NCBI GenBank assembly: GCA_026387265.1
Contig: JAPLLZ010000042.1
Location: 1 to 37,712, forward strand
Length of the DNA: 37,712 bases
Origin: Candidatus Omnitrophota bacterium
GTDB taxonomy: Bacteria > Omnitrophota > Gorgyraeia > Gygaellales > Profunditerraquicolaceae
Reading direction: 5' to 3'
The notes under the pieces are model-generated. The model was not told the origin of the DNA. It saw only the letters and a program-made list of their open reading frames with translations, and did no database searches. Below, one piece after another: positions 20,201-28,879 of the stretch. Position numbers and translations under genes: made by a program. Position 1 is the first letter of the stretch; every line of letters begins with the position of its first letter.

Positions 20201-20417
20201 AGAATTCCATAATGGCATGATCTTTGTCTTTAGTGCCAAAACTGCAGATACATTGGCCGCGGTTAACGTAGAAAACCCACATCGGGATTCCGTATTTTCC
20301 GGCAATTCCCGGGAAGAAGTTAGCAAACGGCTTGGCATAGTTGTAGTTTTCAATGACAAACTCGCCTTGTTTATTTAGGTAGTATTTTGGTTTGATTTTT
20401 TCAGCTTTATTTTTCAT
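17205..20417 (-). CDS. GH94-clan-like glycoside phosphorylase (cellobiose phosphorylase-type; possibly GH149/GH161)
   Basis: 1070 aa; [74 protein letters not shown]; family placement from memory. Confidence 0.7.
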   Translation of the reverse strand: [1070 protein letters not shown]

Positions 20418-20505
20418 TTTTTGGTTGCGTGGTTAATTATTTGTATTTTACACATTTTTCTTAATTTGTCAACTTATAGCTTTTGGAATGGTGTCAGGGC
20501 GAATG

Positions 20506-20534
20506 TTGACTTTTGAATATAATAATGATAAAAT
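20506..20534 (+). promoter_or_regulatory. Sigma-70 type promoter of gatCAB
   Basis: TTGACT - 17 nt - TAAAAT, about 20 bp upstream of the gatC ATG with GGAGG. Confidence 0.65.
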
Positions 20535-20554
20535 AATAAAAATTTGGAGGGATA

Positions 20555-20842
20555 ATGTCAATAGATAAAGAAACAATTAATCATGTTGCACATTTAGCGC
20601 GTATCGAATTGCAGCCTAATGAGTTAGAGAAGCTTTCCGGTGAGCTTCATGCGATATTGGGTTTTATTGATAAACTTAGTAATTTGAATGTGGAACAAGT
20701 TAAGCCAGCCAGCCATATTTTACCCATAAGTAATGTATTGCGGGAAGACCAACCTCATATTTCTTTATTCCCGCAGAAGGCTCTGGAGAATGCTCCGAGC
20801 AAAAAGGGGAATTTCTTCAGTGTCCCCAAAATAATAGAATAA
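20555..20842 (+). CDS. gatC: Asp-tRNA(Asn)/Glu-tRNA(Gln) amidotransferase subunit C
   Basis: [49 protein letters not shown]. Confidence 0.95.
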   Translation: MSIDKETINHVAHLARIELQPNELEKLSGELHAILGFIDKLSNLNVEQVKPASHILPISNVLREDQPHISLFPQKALENAPSKKGNFFSVPKIIE

Positions 20843-20844
20843 TC

Positions 20845-22275
20845 ATGGATTTAAATCAACTTACTGCCCACGAACTATTAGCAAAATTAAACAGCCAGGA
20901 GACTTCGCTTAAGGCGGTTATGGACTCGCTCTATGCGCGTATACATAAAGTTGAGCCTAAAGTCAATGCGTATATTAGGAGGCAAGAGCTAAAGGATTTT
21001 ACTGGTAATTCCACATCAGGTTTTCTTAAAGGATTACCAATTACCATTAAAGATAATATTTGCACAGAGGGGATTTCTACTGAATGCTGCTCTAAAATTC
21101 TTCAAGGTTTTCGCCCGCCATATGATGCTACTGTAATTAAAAAATTAAAAGAAAGCGGCGCTACTATTTTTCCAATAAAAGCTAATATGGATGAGTTTGC
21201 TTTTGGATCTTCTACTGAAAATTCATATTTCGGGGTAACGCATAATCCCTGGAATTTAGATTGTGTTCCTGGGGGATCTAGCGGCGGATCAGCTGCTGCT
21301 GTTGCCAATGATGAAGCAATTTGGGCTTTAGGAAGTGATACCGGAGGTTCAATACGCCAACCAGCATCTTTTTGCGGGGTGGTAGGTTTAAAACCGACCT
21401 ATGGGCGCGTTTCGCGTTTTGGATTAATTGCTTTTGCTTCCAGCCTTGATCAGATTGGACCGATCACTAAAGATGTTCAGGATGCCGCAATTTTAATGGG
21501 GATTATCTGTGGGCATGATTCTAAAGATTCAACTTCAGTAAATCAAGGCACGCCCAATTATACTAAAAGCCTCCACGGTGATATTAAAGGTTTAAAAATC
21601 GGTATACCTAAAGAATACTTCGTTGAGGGAATGGATGCGGAAGTTAAGGTGATTATTGAAGAGGCGATAGAAAAGCTAAAAACTTTAGGTGCAACTACTA
21701 AACAGGTATCATTGCCCCATACTGATTATGCAGTTGCCGTCTACTATATTATAGCTACAGCGGAAGCCAGCTCAAATTTAGCCAGATTTGATGGAGTGCA
21801 ATATGGGTATCGTGCGCAGTCAGATAATTTAATTCAGATGTATAAGTCCACGCGCGCTGAAGGATTTGGCCAGGAGGCCAAACGAAGAATTATATTGGGC
21901 ACATTTGCTTTGTCGCATGGATATTATGATGCATATTATTTACGTGCTTTAAAAGTACGTACGCTAATTAAGCAGGATTTTGATAAAGTTTTTCAGGATT
22001 TTGATTGTATTGTTACCCCTACTTCTCCGACCAGTGCTTTTAAAATTGGAGAAAGAGTCCAGGACCCGTTGAAGATGTACCTTTCTGACATTTACACTAT
22101 TTCTGTAAACTTGGCAGGAATACCGGCAATATCTGTTCCCTGTGGTTTTACTAAAAAAGGTTTGCCCGTAGGGTTGCAGATTATGGCTAAGCCTTTTGAT
22201 GAAGAGATGCTTTTTAGGGTAGCGCATGCTTTTGAACAAAATACCGATTGGCATAAAATTAAACCTAAAATATGA
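20845..22275 (+). CDS. gatA: Asp/Glu-tRNA amidotransferase subunit A
   Basis: [58 protein letters not shown]. Confidence 0.97.
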   Translation: MDLNQLTAHELLAKLNSQETSLKAVMDSLYARIHKVEPKVNAYIRRQELKDFTGNSTSGFLKGLPITIKDNICTEGISTECCSKILQGFRPPYDATVIKKLKESGATIFPIKANMDEFAFGSSTENSYFGVTHNPWNLDCVPGGSSGGSAAAVANDEAIWALGSDTGGSIRQPASFCGVVGLKPTYGRVSRFGLIAFASSLDQIGPITKDVQDAAILMGIICGHDSKDSTSVNQGTPNYTKSLHGDIKGLKIGIPKEYFVEGMDAEVKVIIEEAIEKLKTLGATTKQVSLPHTDYAVAVYYIIATAEASSNLARFDGVQYGYRAQSDNLIQMYKSTRAEGFGQEAKRRIILGTFALSHGYYDAYYLRALKVRTLIKQDFDKVFQDFDCIVTPTSPTSAFKIGERVQDPLKMYLSDIYTISVNLAGIPAISVPCGFTKKGLPVGLQIMAKPFDEEMLFRVAHAFEQNTDWHKIKPKI

Positions 22276-23699
22276 AATATCAAACAGTTATCGGATTAGA
22301 AGTTCACCTGCAGTTGAATACTAAAACCAAGGCATTTTGTGGTTGCTCAACGGATTTTGGAAAAGCCCCTAATTCCAATGTCTGCCCGGTTTGCCTTGGT
22401 TTTCCCGGTTCGTTGCCGGTGTATAACCGGGAGGCGTTAAATTCTGCAATTAAATTAGCCCTTGCTTTTGGTTGTCAGATTCAAGAACATACCAAATTTG
22501 ACCGGAAAAATTATTTTTATCCGGATTTACCTAAGAATTATCAGATTTCGCAGTATGATTTACCCTTATCGCGAAACGGTTATTTAGATATCCATGTTCA
22601 GGATCAACCTAAACGCATTGGGATTACCCGGGTGCATTTAGAGGAAGACGCCGGTAAGCTTATTCATGAAGCAAATGAAAGCCTGGTAGATTTTAACCGT
22701 ACAGGAATTCCGTTACTGGAGATTGTTAGTGAACCGGATTTAAATAGCCCGCAGGAAGCTTTTGATTATTTGACAAGTTTAAAAAATATTATTGGATATT
22801 TGGATGTATCTGATTGCGATATGGAGAAAGGGTCTTTGCGTTGCGATGCTAATATTTCTTTGCGCCTTCAGGGGGCTAAAGAGCTGGGAGTTAAGGCGGA
22901 GTTAAAAAATATGAATTCTTTTAAAGGTGTTAAGGATGCTTTGACTTTTGAGGTAGAGCGGCAAACTCAGCTTTTGGAAACCGGAGAACAGATGGTTCAG
23001 GAAACCCGGCTTTGGGATGTAGAAAAAGGGGTAACCGTAGCGATGCGTACTAAAGAAGGCGCTAAAGATTACCGGTATTTTCCTGATCCGGATTTAACCG
23101 TTTTTATCATTGACCAATCCCTGATTTCACGGATTAAAAAAGAGTTACCGGAATTACCGCAGGAGAAAGTTGCCCGTTTTGTTAAGGAATACGGGTTAAG
23201 TGAATATGATGCTAAAATTTTAACTTGCACTAAAAAGAATGCGGAATTTGCAGAAAAATGTATCCAGGTTTATCCGGGAAAAGATAAAAAGGAGATAGTC
23301 AATTGGTTAATTGGCCCGTTACTATCGGAAGCTAACTTGCGGAAAATAGAATTATATGAGTTGAAAATAAATATAAAAGAATTGATAAATTTGCTGGGTT
23401 TTGTACAAAGGCAGGAGATTTCTTATCTTTCCGCCAAGATTGTTTTAAATCAATTGATTGATAGCCAGAAATCTACCCACGATTTGATTCGAGAAGGGAA
23501 TTTACAGCAGATATCTAATACTGATGCACTCACGCAAATAATTGAAACAGTTATTCAGGAAAACGCTAAATCAGTGAGCGATTTTAAAGCCGGTAAAACC
23601 AATGCTTTGATGTATTTAGTCGGCCAAGTAATGAAGAAGAGCTCCGGCAAAGCTAATCCCAAGGTAGTAGGAGAATTAATTAAAGGAAGGCTTAGTTAA
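22272..23699 (+). CDS. gatB: Asp/Glu-tRNA amidotransferase subunit B
   Basis: [63 protein letters not shown]. Confidence 0.97.
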   Translation: MKYQTVIGLEVHLQLNTKTKAFCGCSTDFGKAPNSNVCPVCLGFPGSLPVYNREALNSAIKLALAFGCQIQEHTKFDRKNYFYPDLPKNYQISQYDLPLSRNGYLDIHVQDQPKRIGITRVHLEEDAGKLIHEANESLVDFNRTGIPLLEIVSEPDLNSPQEAFDYLTSLKNIIGYLDVSDCDMEKGSLRCDANISLRLQGAKELGVKAELKNMNSFKGVKDALTFEVERQTQLLETGEQMVQETRLWDVEKGVTVAMRTKEGAKDYRYFPDPDLTVFIIDQSLISRIKKELPELPQEKVARFVKEYGLSEYDAKILTCTKKNAEFAEKCIQVYPGKDKKEIVNWLIGPLLSEANLRKIELYELKINIKELINLLGFVQRQEISYLSAKIVLNQLIDSQKSTHDLIREGNLQQISNTDALTQIIETVIQENAKSVSDFKAGKTNALMYLVGQVMKKSSGKANPKVVGELIKGRLS

Positions 23700-24919
23700 T
23701 GCGTAAAAAGATAATTCTGGTCGCTTTTTTTGTTGTCCTTGTGTTTATCGGTATCCGGCGTGGTTTTACTGAAAATAAAAGGAAAGGTAATGATGAACTG
23801 TATAAACAGGTGGAGATATTTTCTAATACCTTGGCAATTATTCATAAAGAATATGTTGATGATACAAAAAACCAAGATTTGATTTACGGCGCATTAAAAG
23901 GTATGTTGGCTTCACTGGATGCCCACAGTCAATTCATGGATCCTCAGACGTATGAAGCATTAAAGACGGATACTCAGGGTAAATTTGGAGGCTTAGGAGT
24001 TGAAATTACTATCAAAGACGGTTTATTGACCGTGATTACGCCAATTGAGGATACGCCTGCCTGGAAAGCAGGAATTACTGAAGCAGTCAAAAAAATGCGC
24101 GGTAAACCAGGAGAGATAGTTAATCTTACGATATTAAGAGATGCTGAAAAAAAACTGTTAGATTTTAAAATTACCAGAGATATTATTAAAATTACTGATA
24201 TAAAATATGCGCTTATCTTGGAAGATGGAATTGGTTATCTGCGGCTGTCCGAATTCCGTGAAAATACCCTTGCTGAATTTAATAATGCCTTAACTAATCT
24301 TTCCAAGCAAGGAATGCGGGCATTAATCCTTGACCTGCGGAATAATCCTGGTGGGCTCTTGGATGTCGCGGTTAAGATAACTGGAAAATTTCTGGAAGCG
24401 AATAAGTTAGTTGCTTACACTAAGGGCAGGCAAAAGGACCAAGACCTGAAGTTTTTCTCTGATACTAAAAGCACAAATTTAGATTTACCGCTGGTTGTTT
24501 TAATTAATGAGGGGTCAGCTTCCGGAAGCGAGATTGTTGCCGGCGCTTTACAGGATTATAAGCGCGCCATAATTATCGGAAATAAATCTTTCGGGAAAGG
24601 ATCTGTGCAGACAGTTATTCCTTTAGGCGACGGTTCAGCTTTACGTTTAACTACGAGCCATTACTTTACTCCTTCAGGAAAAATAATCCAAGGCCAAGGA
24701 GTTACTCCGGATATTCTGGTTGAGCAGAAAAAGGAATCAGCTGCTGAAGCTCCGGAGATGGAAATAAAAACTTCCGGCGAAGCCTTTGATAAGATTCAAA
24801 ATGATCAGCAGGTTGATACGTTACCCGCCAAAACCACCTTTAATTATAAAACTGATATTCAAATCATGCGCGCTATAGACACTTTGAAAGCAATTGAGAT
24901 TTATAAGCGGGTTAAATAA
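23699..24919 (+). CDS. ctpA: C-terminal processing peptidase (S41) with a shortened PDZ domain
   Basis: GGLGVEITIKDGLLTVITPIEDTPAWKAG..LRNNPGGLLDVAV..INEGSASGSEIVAGAL..IGNKSFGKGSVQTVIPL. Confidence 0.93.
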   Translation: MRKKIILVAFFVVLVFIGIRRGFTENKRKGNDELYKQVEIFSNTLAIIHKEYVDDTKNQDLIYGALKGMLASLDAHSQFMDPQTYEALKTDTQGKFGGLGVEITIKDGLLTVITPIEDTPAWKAGITEAVKKMRGKPGEIVNLTILRDAEKKLLDFKITRDIIKITDIKYALILEDGIGYLRLSEFRENTLAEFNNALTNLSKQGMRALILDLRNNPGGLLDVAVKITGKFLEANKLVAYTKGRQKDQDLKFFSDTKSTNLDLPLVVLINEGSASGSEIVAGALQDYKRAIIIGNKSFGKGSVQTVIPLGDGSALRLTTSHYFTPSGKIIQGQGVTPDILVEQKKESAAEAPEMEIKTSGEAFDKIQNDQQVDTLPAKTTFNYKTDIQIMRAIDTLKAIEIYKRVK

Positions 24920-24948
24920 TTTTAGATTGCAATAAGTATTTCGAATAA

Positions 24949-25722
24949 ATGAAAAACACAACGTATAAATATTTAGGTATAATTCTACTTTTTTTTGTAT
25001 TTGTTGCGCTTATCTTGGTTCCTATTCATAAAAAACCCCCGGTTAAAAAGAAGCTGCCTGTGGTTGTTGGACGGATTGCTATTGTAATTGATGATTGGGG
25101 GTATAGTTTAAATAACCTCCCTATTGTTCAGCAGATAAAACAACCTTTGACTTGCGCGATTCTACCGGGTCTAAAAAACTCGAAATTAGCTATGCAGGAA
25201 TTGAATAACTTAGGCTTTGAAATAATATTGCATTTACCGATGGAGCCAAAAGAAAAATATAATTTAGAGAATAATACCATTACTATCGCCATGGATGCTG
25301 TAAAAATTCATAATGTTTTTGAAAAAGATCTAGCTAATATTATTCTTGCCAGGGGCGTGTCTAACCATATGGGTTCGCGTGTCACTGAAGACAAGAAGAC
25401 AAGTACTTTAGTGATGGCTGAAGCAAAAAAACGCAATCTGTATTTTTTTGACAGCTTTGTCACCAATAAATCTGTTTGCCCAATTTTATCTAAAAAAATT
25501 GGGGTTAAATTTGCTAAGCGGGATGTGTTTTTAGATAATTCTAATGATCCTGAATACATAAAAGGACAGCTTAGAAAATTAAAGAAAATCGCTAGAAATC
25601 AGGGGGTAGCGATCGGTATTGGCCATGACCGCAAAAATACCTTGTTGGTATTAAAAGAAATGCTTCCGCAGTTGGAAGCAGAGGGTTATCAGTTTGTTTT
25701 TCTTTCGCAGGTGGTACGATGA
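24949..25722 (+). CDS. Divergent polysaccharide deacetylase family protein (YibQ-like)
   Basis: N-terminal TM; RIAIVIDDWGYSLNNL..LTCAILPGLKNS..EIILHLPMEPKE..SNHMGSRVTED..GVAIGIGHDRKNT. Confidence 0.9.
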   Translation: MKNTTYKYLGIILLFFVFVALILVPIHKKPPVKKKLPVVVGRIAIVIDDWGYSLNNLPIVQQIKQPLTCAILPGLKNSKLAMQELNNLGFEIILHLPMEPKEKYNLENNTITIAMDAVKIHNVFEKDLANIILARGVSNHMGSRVTEDKKTSTLVMAEAKKRNLYFFDSFVTNKSVCPILSKKIGVKFAKRDVFLDNSNDPEYIKGQLRKLKKIARNQGVAIGIGHDRKNTLLVLKEMLPQLEAEGYQFVFLSQVVR

Positions 25723-26693
25723 TTGTGCTAGGGATTGAAAGTTCTTGCGATGAAACCGGCGTAGCTATCGTTAAAAATGAAAAGAAGATTTTAGCCAATG
25801 TTGTTGCGACTAGTTTAAAATTACATAGTCGTCATGGAGGGGTGGTTCCGGAGATTGCTTCACGCATGCAGTTAGAAAGTATAGTCAGTGTATTTGTTGA
25901 AGCAATTAAGATCGCTAAAATAAAACCTGAGCAGATAGATTTGGTAGCGGTTACTTCTCATCCGGGTTTACCTGGTTCGCTTATGGTGGGAGTTTCTTTT
26001 GCTAAGGCACTGGCTTTGGCACTTGAGAAACCTATATTGGGGGTTAACCATATTTATAGCCATGTTTATGCAAATGTGCTTTGTCACAGCAATATTAAAT
26101 TTCCAGCGGTGGCATTAGTTGTTTCCGGAGGGCACACTTCTCTTTTTTATATAAACGATTTTTCTAAAATTCAGGTTTTGGGGCAAACCCGGGATGATGC
26201 ATGTGGTGAGGCTTTTGATAAAGTAGCTAAAATTATGGGATTAGGGTATCCTGGTGGTCCGTTGATTGAAAAAATAGCTAAAGATGGAAATAAGCAAAAA
26301 ATTAAGTTCGCCTGTTCAGGAATGGATAATGAGCTAGATTTTAGTTTTAGTGGTATAAAAACCGCTGTTTTATATTACTTAAAAAATAAAAAAACCGGTA
26401 TTAAGTTAAATAGGGATTTAGCGGCATCTTTTCAGGAAAGCGCGATTAATGTTTTAGTTAAAAAATCACTGCTTGCTTGTAAACGCAAAAAGGTTTCCAA
26501 CCTCTTGATTGGTGGAGGAGTGGCGGCAAACAGTTGTTTGCGTGAAAAGTTTATCACCCATGCTAAATTGGCAGGTATTAAGTGTTTTTTTCCGGATATC
26601 AAATTATGCATGGATAATGCAGCGATGATTGCTGGCTTTGGAGCAAATATCTATAAGCATGGAGCAAGAAGCGATCTTTATTTGAAGATGTAG
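25719..26693 (+). CDS. tsaD: tRNA threonylcarbamoyladenosine biosynthesis protein TsaD
   Basis: VLGIESSCDETGVAIV..GGVVPEIASR..VNHIYSHVYAN..LVVSGGHTSLFY..DDACGEAFDKVAK..GGGVAANSCLRE. Confidence 0.96.
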   Translation: MIVLGIESSCDETGVAIVKNEKKILANVVATSLKLHSRHGGVVPEIASRMQLESIVSVFVEAIKIAKIKPEQIDLVAVTSHPGLPGSLMVGVSFAKALALALEKPILGVNHIYSHVYANVLCHSNIKFPAVALVVSGGHTSLFYINDFSKIQVLGQTRDDACGEAFDKVAKIMGLGYPGGPLIEKIAKDGNKQKIKFACSGMDNELDFSFSGIKTAVLYYLKNKKTGIKLNRDLAASFQESAINVLVKKSLLACKRKKVSNLLIGGGVAANSCLREKFITHAKLAGIKCFFPDIKLCMDNAAMIAGFGANIYKHGARSDLYLKM

Positions 26694-26700
26694 TTAAAAG

Positions 26701-26812
26701 GAGGGATGGCCCTGGCTCGCTGCACTCGCCAGGACTTTGTGTATAAAAATTAAGGTGAACCCTCGCTTGCTTTGCTCGCGATGGTTTTGGATGAAAATAT
26801 TAAGGAGGGCAT
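26701..26812 (+). repeat. 112-bp two-hairpin intergenic repeat, copy B
   Basis: CCTGGC..GCCAGG and AACCCTCG..CGATGGTT; aligns end to end with 5896-6007 and ends at the mgtC Shine-Dalgarno. Confidence 0.75.
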
Positions 26813-27259
26813 ATGCCTACTGATTTTCAAATGATAATGCGTTTGTTGTTAACTTTGGTTTTAAGCGGCCTAATCGGCTGGGAAAGACAGATTCATCGCA
26901 GAGATGCCGGTCTGCGTACGCACATATTGGTGGCTTTAGGTAGCTGCCTTATCATGTTGACATCTCTATATGTTTTTGATATATATAAAGCACAGGTATC
27001 TTTAGATCCTGTACGCATTGCTGCTGGGGTGGTTACCGGTATCGGTTTTCTTGGCGCTGGTACAATTATCCGTGAATCAGATGGAGTTAGGGGCTTAACT
27101 ACGGCAGCCAGCCTTTGGGTAGTTGCGGGTATTGGTTTAGCCGTCGGGGTTGGGTTTAATAAGATTGCTGCTTGTACTACGCTTTTAGTTTTAATCGTCC
27201 TGTATTTTTTGCGTTATATAGAAATGCCACTTTCAAAGGAGGAGAAACATGGCCTTTAA
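26813..27259 (+). CDS. MgtC/SapB family membrane protein
   Basis: LSGLIGWERQIHRRDAGLRTHILVALGSCLIMLTS..RIAAGVVTGIGFLGAGTIIRE..VRGLTTAASLWVVAGIGLAVG. Confidence 0.93.
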   Translation: MPTDFQMIMRLLLTLVLSGLIGWERQIHRRDAGLRTHILVALGSCLIMLTSLYVFDIYKAQVSLDPVRIAAGVVTGIGFLGAGTIIRESDGVRGLTTAASLWVVAGIGLAVGVGFNKIAACTTLLVLIVLYFLRYIEMPLSKEEKHGL

Positions 27260-27752
27260 GAAAAGCTTGGAGGAGAAAACTTTGGATGTTGATGCGGCAA
27301 TGCAGGGAACTTTAAGTTTTAAGGATCCGGTTAATTTGCGGATTAACGGTAAGTTTGAAGGTAGTTTGGATACCCGCGGTAATTTAACGATTGGTACTAC
27401 AGCAGTAATTAATGCGGATATTATCGGTGATAATATTATCGTCGGGGGCCGGGTCAAAGGAAAGATTACTGCTAAAGAACGGCTTACTCTACTGCCGCAA
27501 GCAATAGTTGAAGGGCATATCTATCCGGCAAAACTCAATGTTGCAGAAGGGGCGGTTTTTGAAGGGCAATGCACAATGCTGCATGATTTCCTTAATTCTG
27601 AACAGTTGGCCAAATATTTAGAGGTGGAATTAAGTTCGATTATGGAATGGGCCAATTCAGGCAAAGTGCCGGCAAGTAAAGAAAATAACGACTGGAAATT
27701 TGAACGTAAGGCGATAGATTCCTGGGTAGCTTCAGGTAAAATCGCAAAATAA
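27249..27752 (+). CDS. Bactofilin with C-terminal excisionase-like helix-turn-helix domain
   Basis: SFKDPVNLRINGKFEGSLDTRGNLTIGTTAVINADIIGDNIIVGGRVKGKITAKERLTLL..; C-terminal FLNSEQLAKYLEVELSSIMEWANSGKVPASKENNDWKFERKAIDSWVASGKI. Confidence 0.85.
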   Translation: MAFKKSLEEKTLDVDAAMQGTLSFKDPVNLRINGKFEGSLDTRGNLTIGTTAVINADIIGDNIIVGGRVKGKITAKERLTLLPQAIVEGHIYPAKLNVAEGAVFEGQCTMLHDFLNSEQLAKYLEVELSSIMEWANSGKVPASKENNDWKFERKAIDSWVASGKIAK

Positions 27753-27849
27753 ATTTAGGCAAGTATTAGCTGGCTTTAAAAAAATAATTAATATTTAGCG
27801 GATACAGCTTAGGTATAAATATATTTAAGTTTAGGCCGCGAGTATAAAA

Positions 27850-28161
27850 ATGACCGAAGAAAAAATGCTTACTGTTAGGGATGTATCGATTATGCTGGGA
27901 GTTTCGGAAAAGGATGTTTTAGATTTGACCGAAAATGGAACTATCCCCGGCTACAAAGTGGGAGGCGTATATCTAAGGTTTAAAAAGGATCAGGTAGAGC
28001 AATACAAAAAAAGCCAAAGTCATTTAAAACCTGAAACAATTAAGGGTGAGCCGGATGGTTTAATAAGCAGGGTACATGACTTTTTTTATTTTAACGATTT
28101 CTATATTTTTTCCCTAATTTTCATAATTCTTTTAGGATATTTAGTTTACCGGGGCCTATAG
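27850..28161 (+). CDS. Excisionase-family HTH protein with a C-terminal transmembrane segment
   Basis: MLTVRDVSIMLGVSEKDVLDLTENGTIPGYKVGGVYLRFKKDQVEQY, then DFYIFSLIFIILLGYLVYRGL. Confidence 0.8.
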   Translation: MTEEKMLTVRDVSIMLGVSEKDVLDLTENGTIPGYKVGGVYLRFKKDQVEQYKKSQSHLKPETIKGEPDGLISRVHDFFYFNDFYIFSLIFIILLGYLVYRGL

Positions 28162-28165
28162 AATA

Positions 28166-28861
28166 ATGACTGCGGGCAGGGGGTTTTGTGATTTAGGGTT
28201 CGCCAAAATTGATACCGATAGGAAGAAGCGCAAAGGGTTTGCCGAAGTTGTTTATTGTCCCGGAAAAGACCGTCAGCATTTAAAAAAAATCGCCAAAAAT
28301 ATAATTAATTCCAAGGAAGACCTGCTTTTAACTAAGTTAGAAAAAAGTACCTACGCCTTCTTAAAAAAAACAATCCCAGTTTTAAAATATAATTCACTTG
28401 CTAAAATGGGCTATTATTTGACTAAGCCTAAAATTTTATCTGGAGGTTTAGTGTTGGTGGTTTCTGCTGGCACTGCGGATATTCCGGTGGCTGAAGAAGC
28501 GGCACAAACTCTTCAGGTTATGGGTAACCGAGTAGAAAGGCTTTATGATGTAGGGGTTGCTGGAGTACATCGCCTGATGAACAATATAGATAAGCTTAGA
28601 AAGGCGAAAGTAATTGTGGTAGTAGCAGGTATGGAAGGAGCTTTAGCTAGTTTAGTTAGTGGATTGGTTAAGGCGCCGATTGTGGCTGTACCAACCAGCT
28701 GCGGATATGGATCTAGTTTTTCTGGCTTGGCAGCTCTTTTGACCATGTTGAATGGTTGTTCTCCGGGGGTCAGCGTTGTTAATATTGACAACGGATTTGG
28801 AGCTGGTTATTTTGCCAGTTTGATTAACACATCGTCGGTGGCTAATAAAAATATTCGGTAA
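28166..28861 (+). CDS. larB: LarB-like protein (nickel pincer cofactor biosynthesis; AIR carboxylase-like)
   Basis: DLGFAKIDTDRKKRKGFAEVVYCPGK..VLVVSAGTADIPVAEEAAQTLQVMG..VYDVGVAGVHR-like..VAGMEGALASLVSGLVKAPIVAVPTSCGYGSSFSGLAALLTMLNGCSPGVSVVNIDNGFGAG. Confidence 0.9.
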   Translation: MTAGRGFCDLGFAKIDTDRKKRKGFAEVVYCPGKDRQHLKKIAKNIINSKEDLLLTKLEKSTYAFLKKTIPVLKYNSLAKMGYYLTKPKILSGGLVLVVSAGTADIPVAEEAAQTLQVMGNRVERLYDVGVAGVHRLMNNIDKLRKAKVIVVVAGMEGALASLVSGLVKAPIVAVPTSCGYGSSFSGLAALLTMLNGCSPGVSVVNIDNGFGAGYFASLINTSSVANKNIR

Positions 28862-28879
28862 TATTGACAGGAGATAATT

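Noticed and set aside
20084-20378. Overlapping 91-93 aa ORFs on both strands within the phosphorylase gene
   Set aside because: They are embedded in a conserved long CDS with no independent support.
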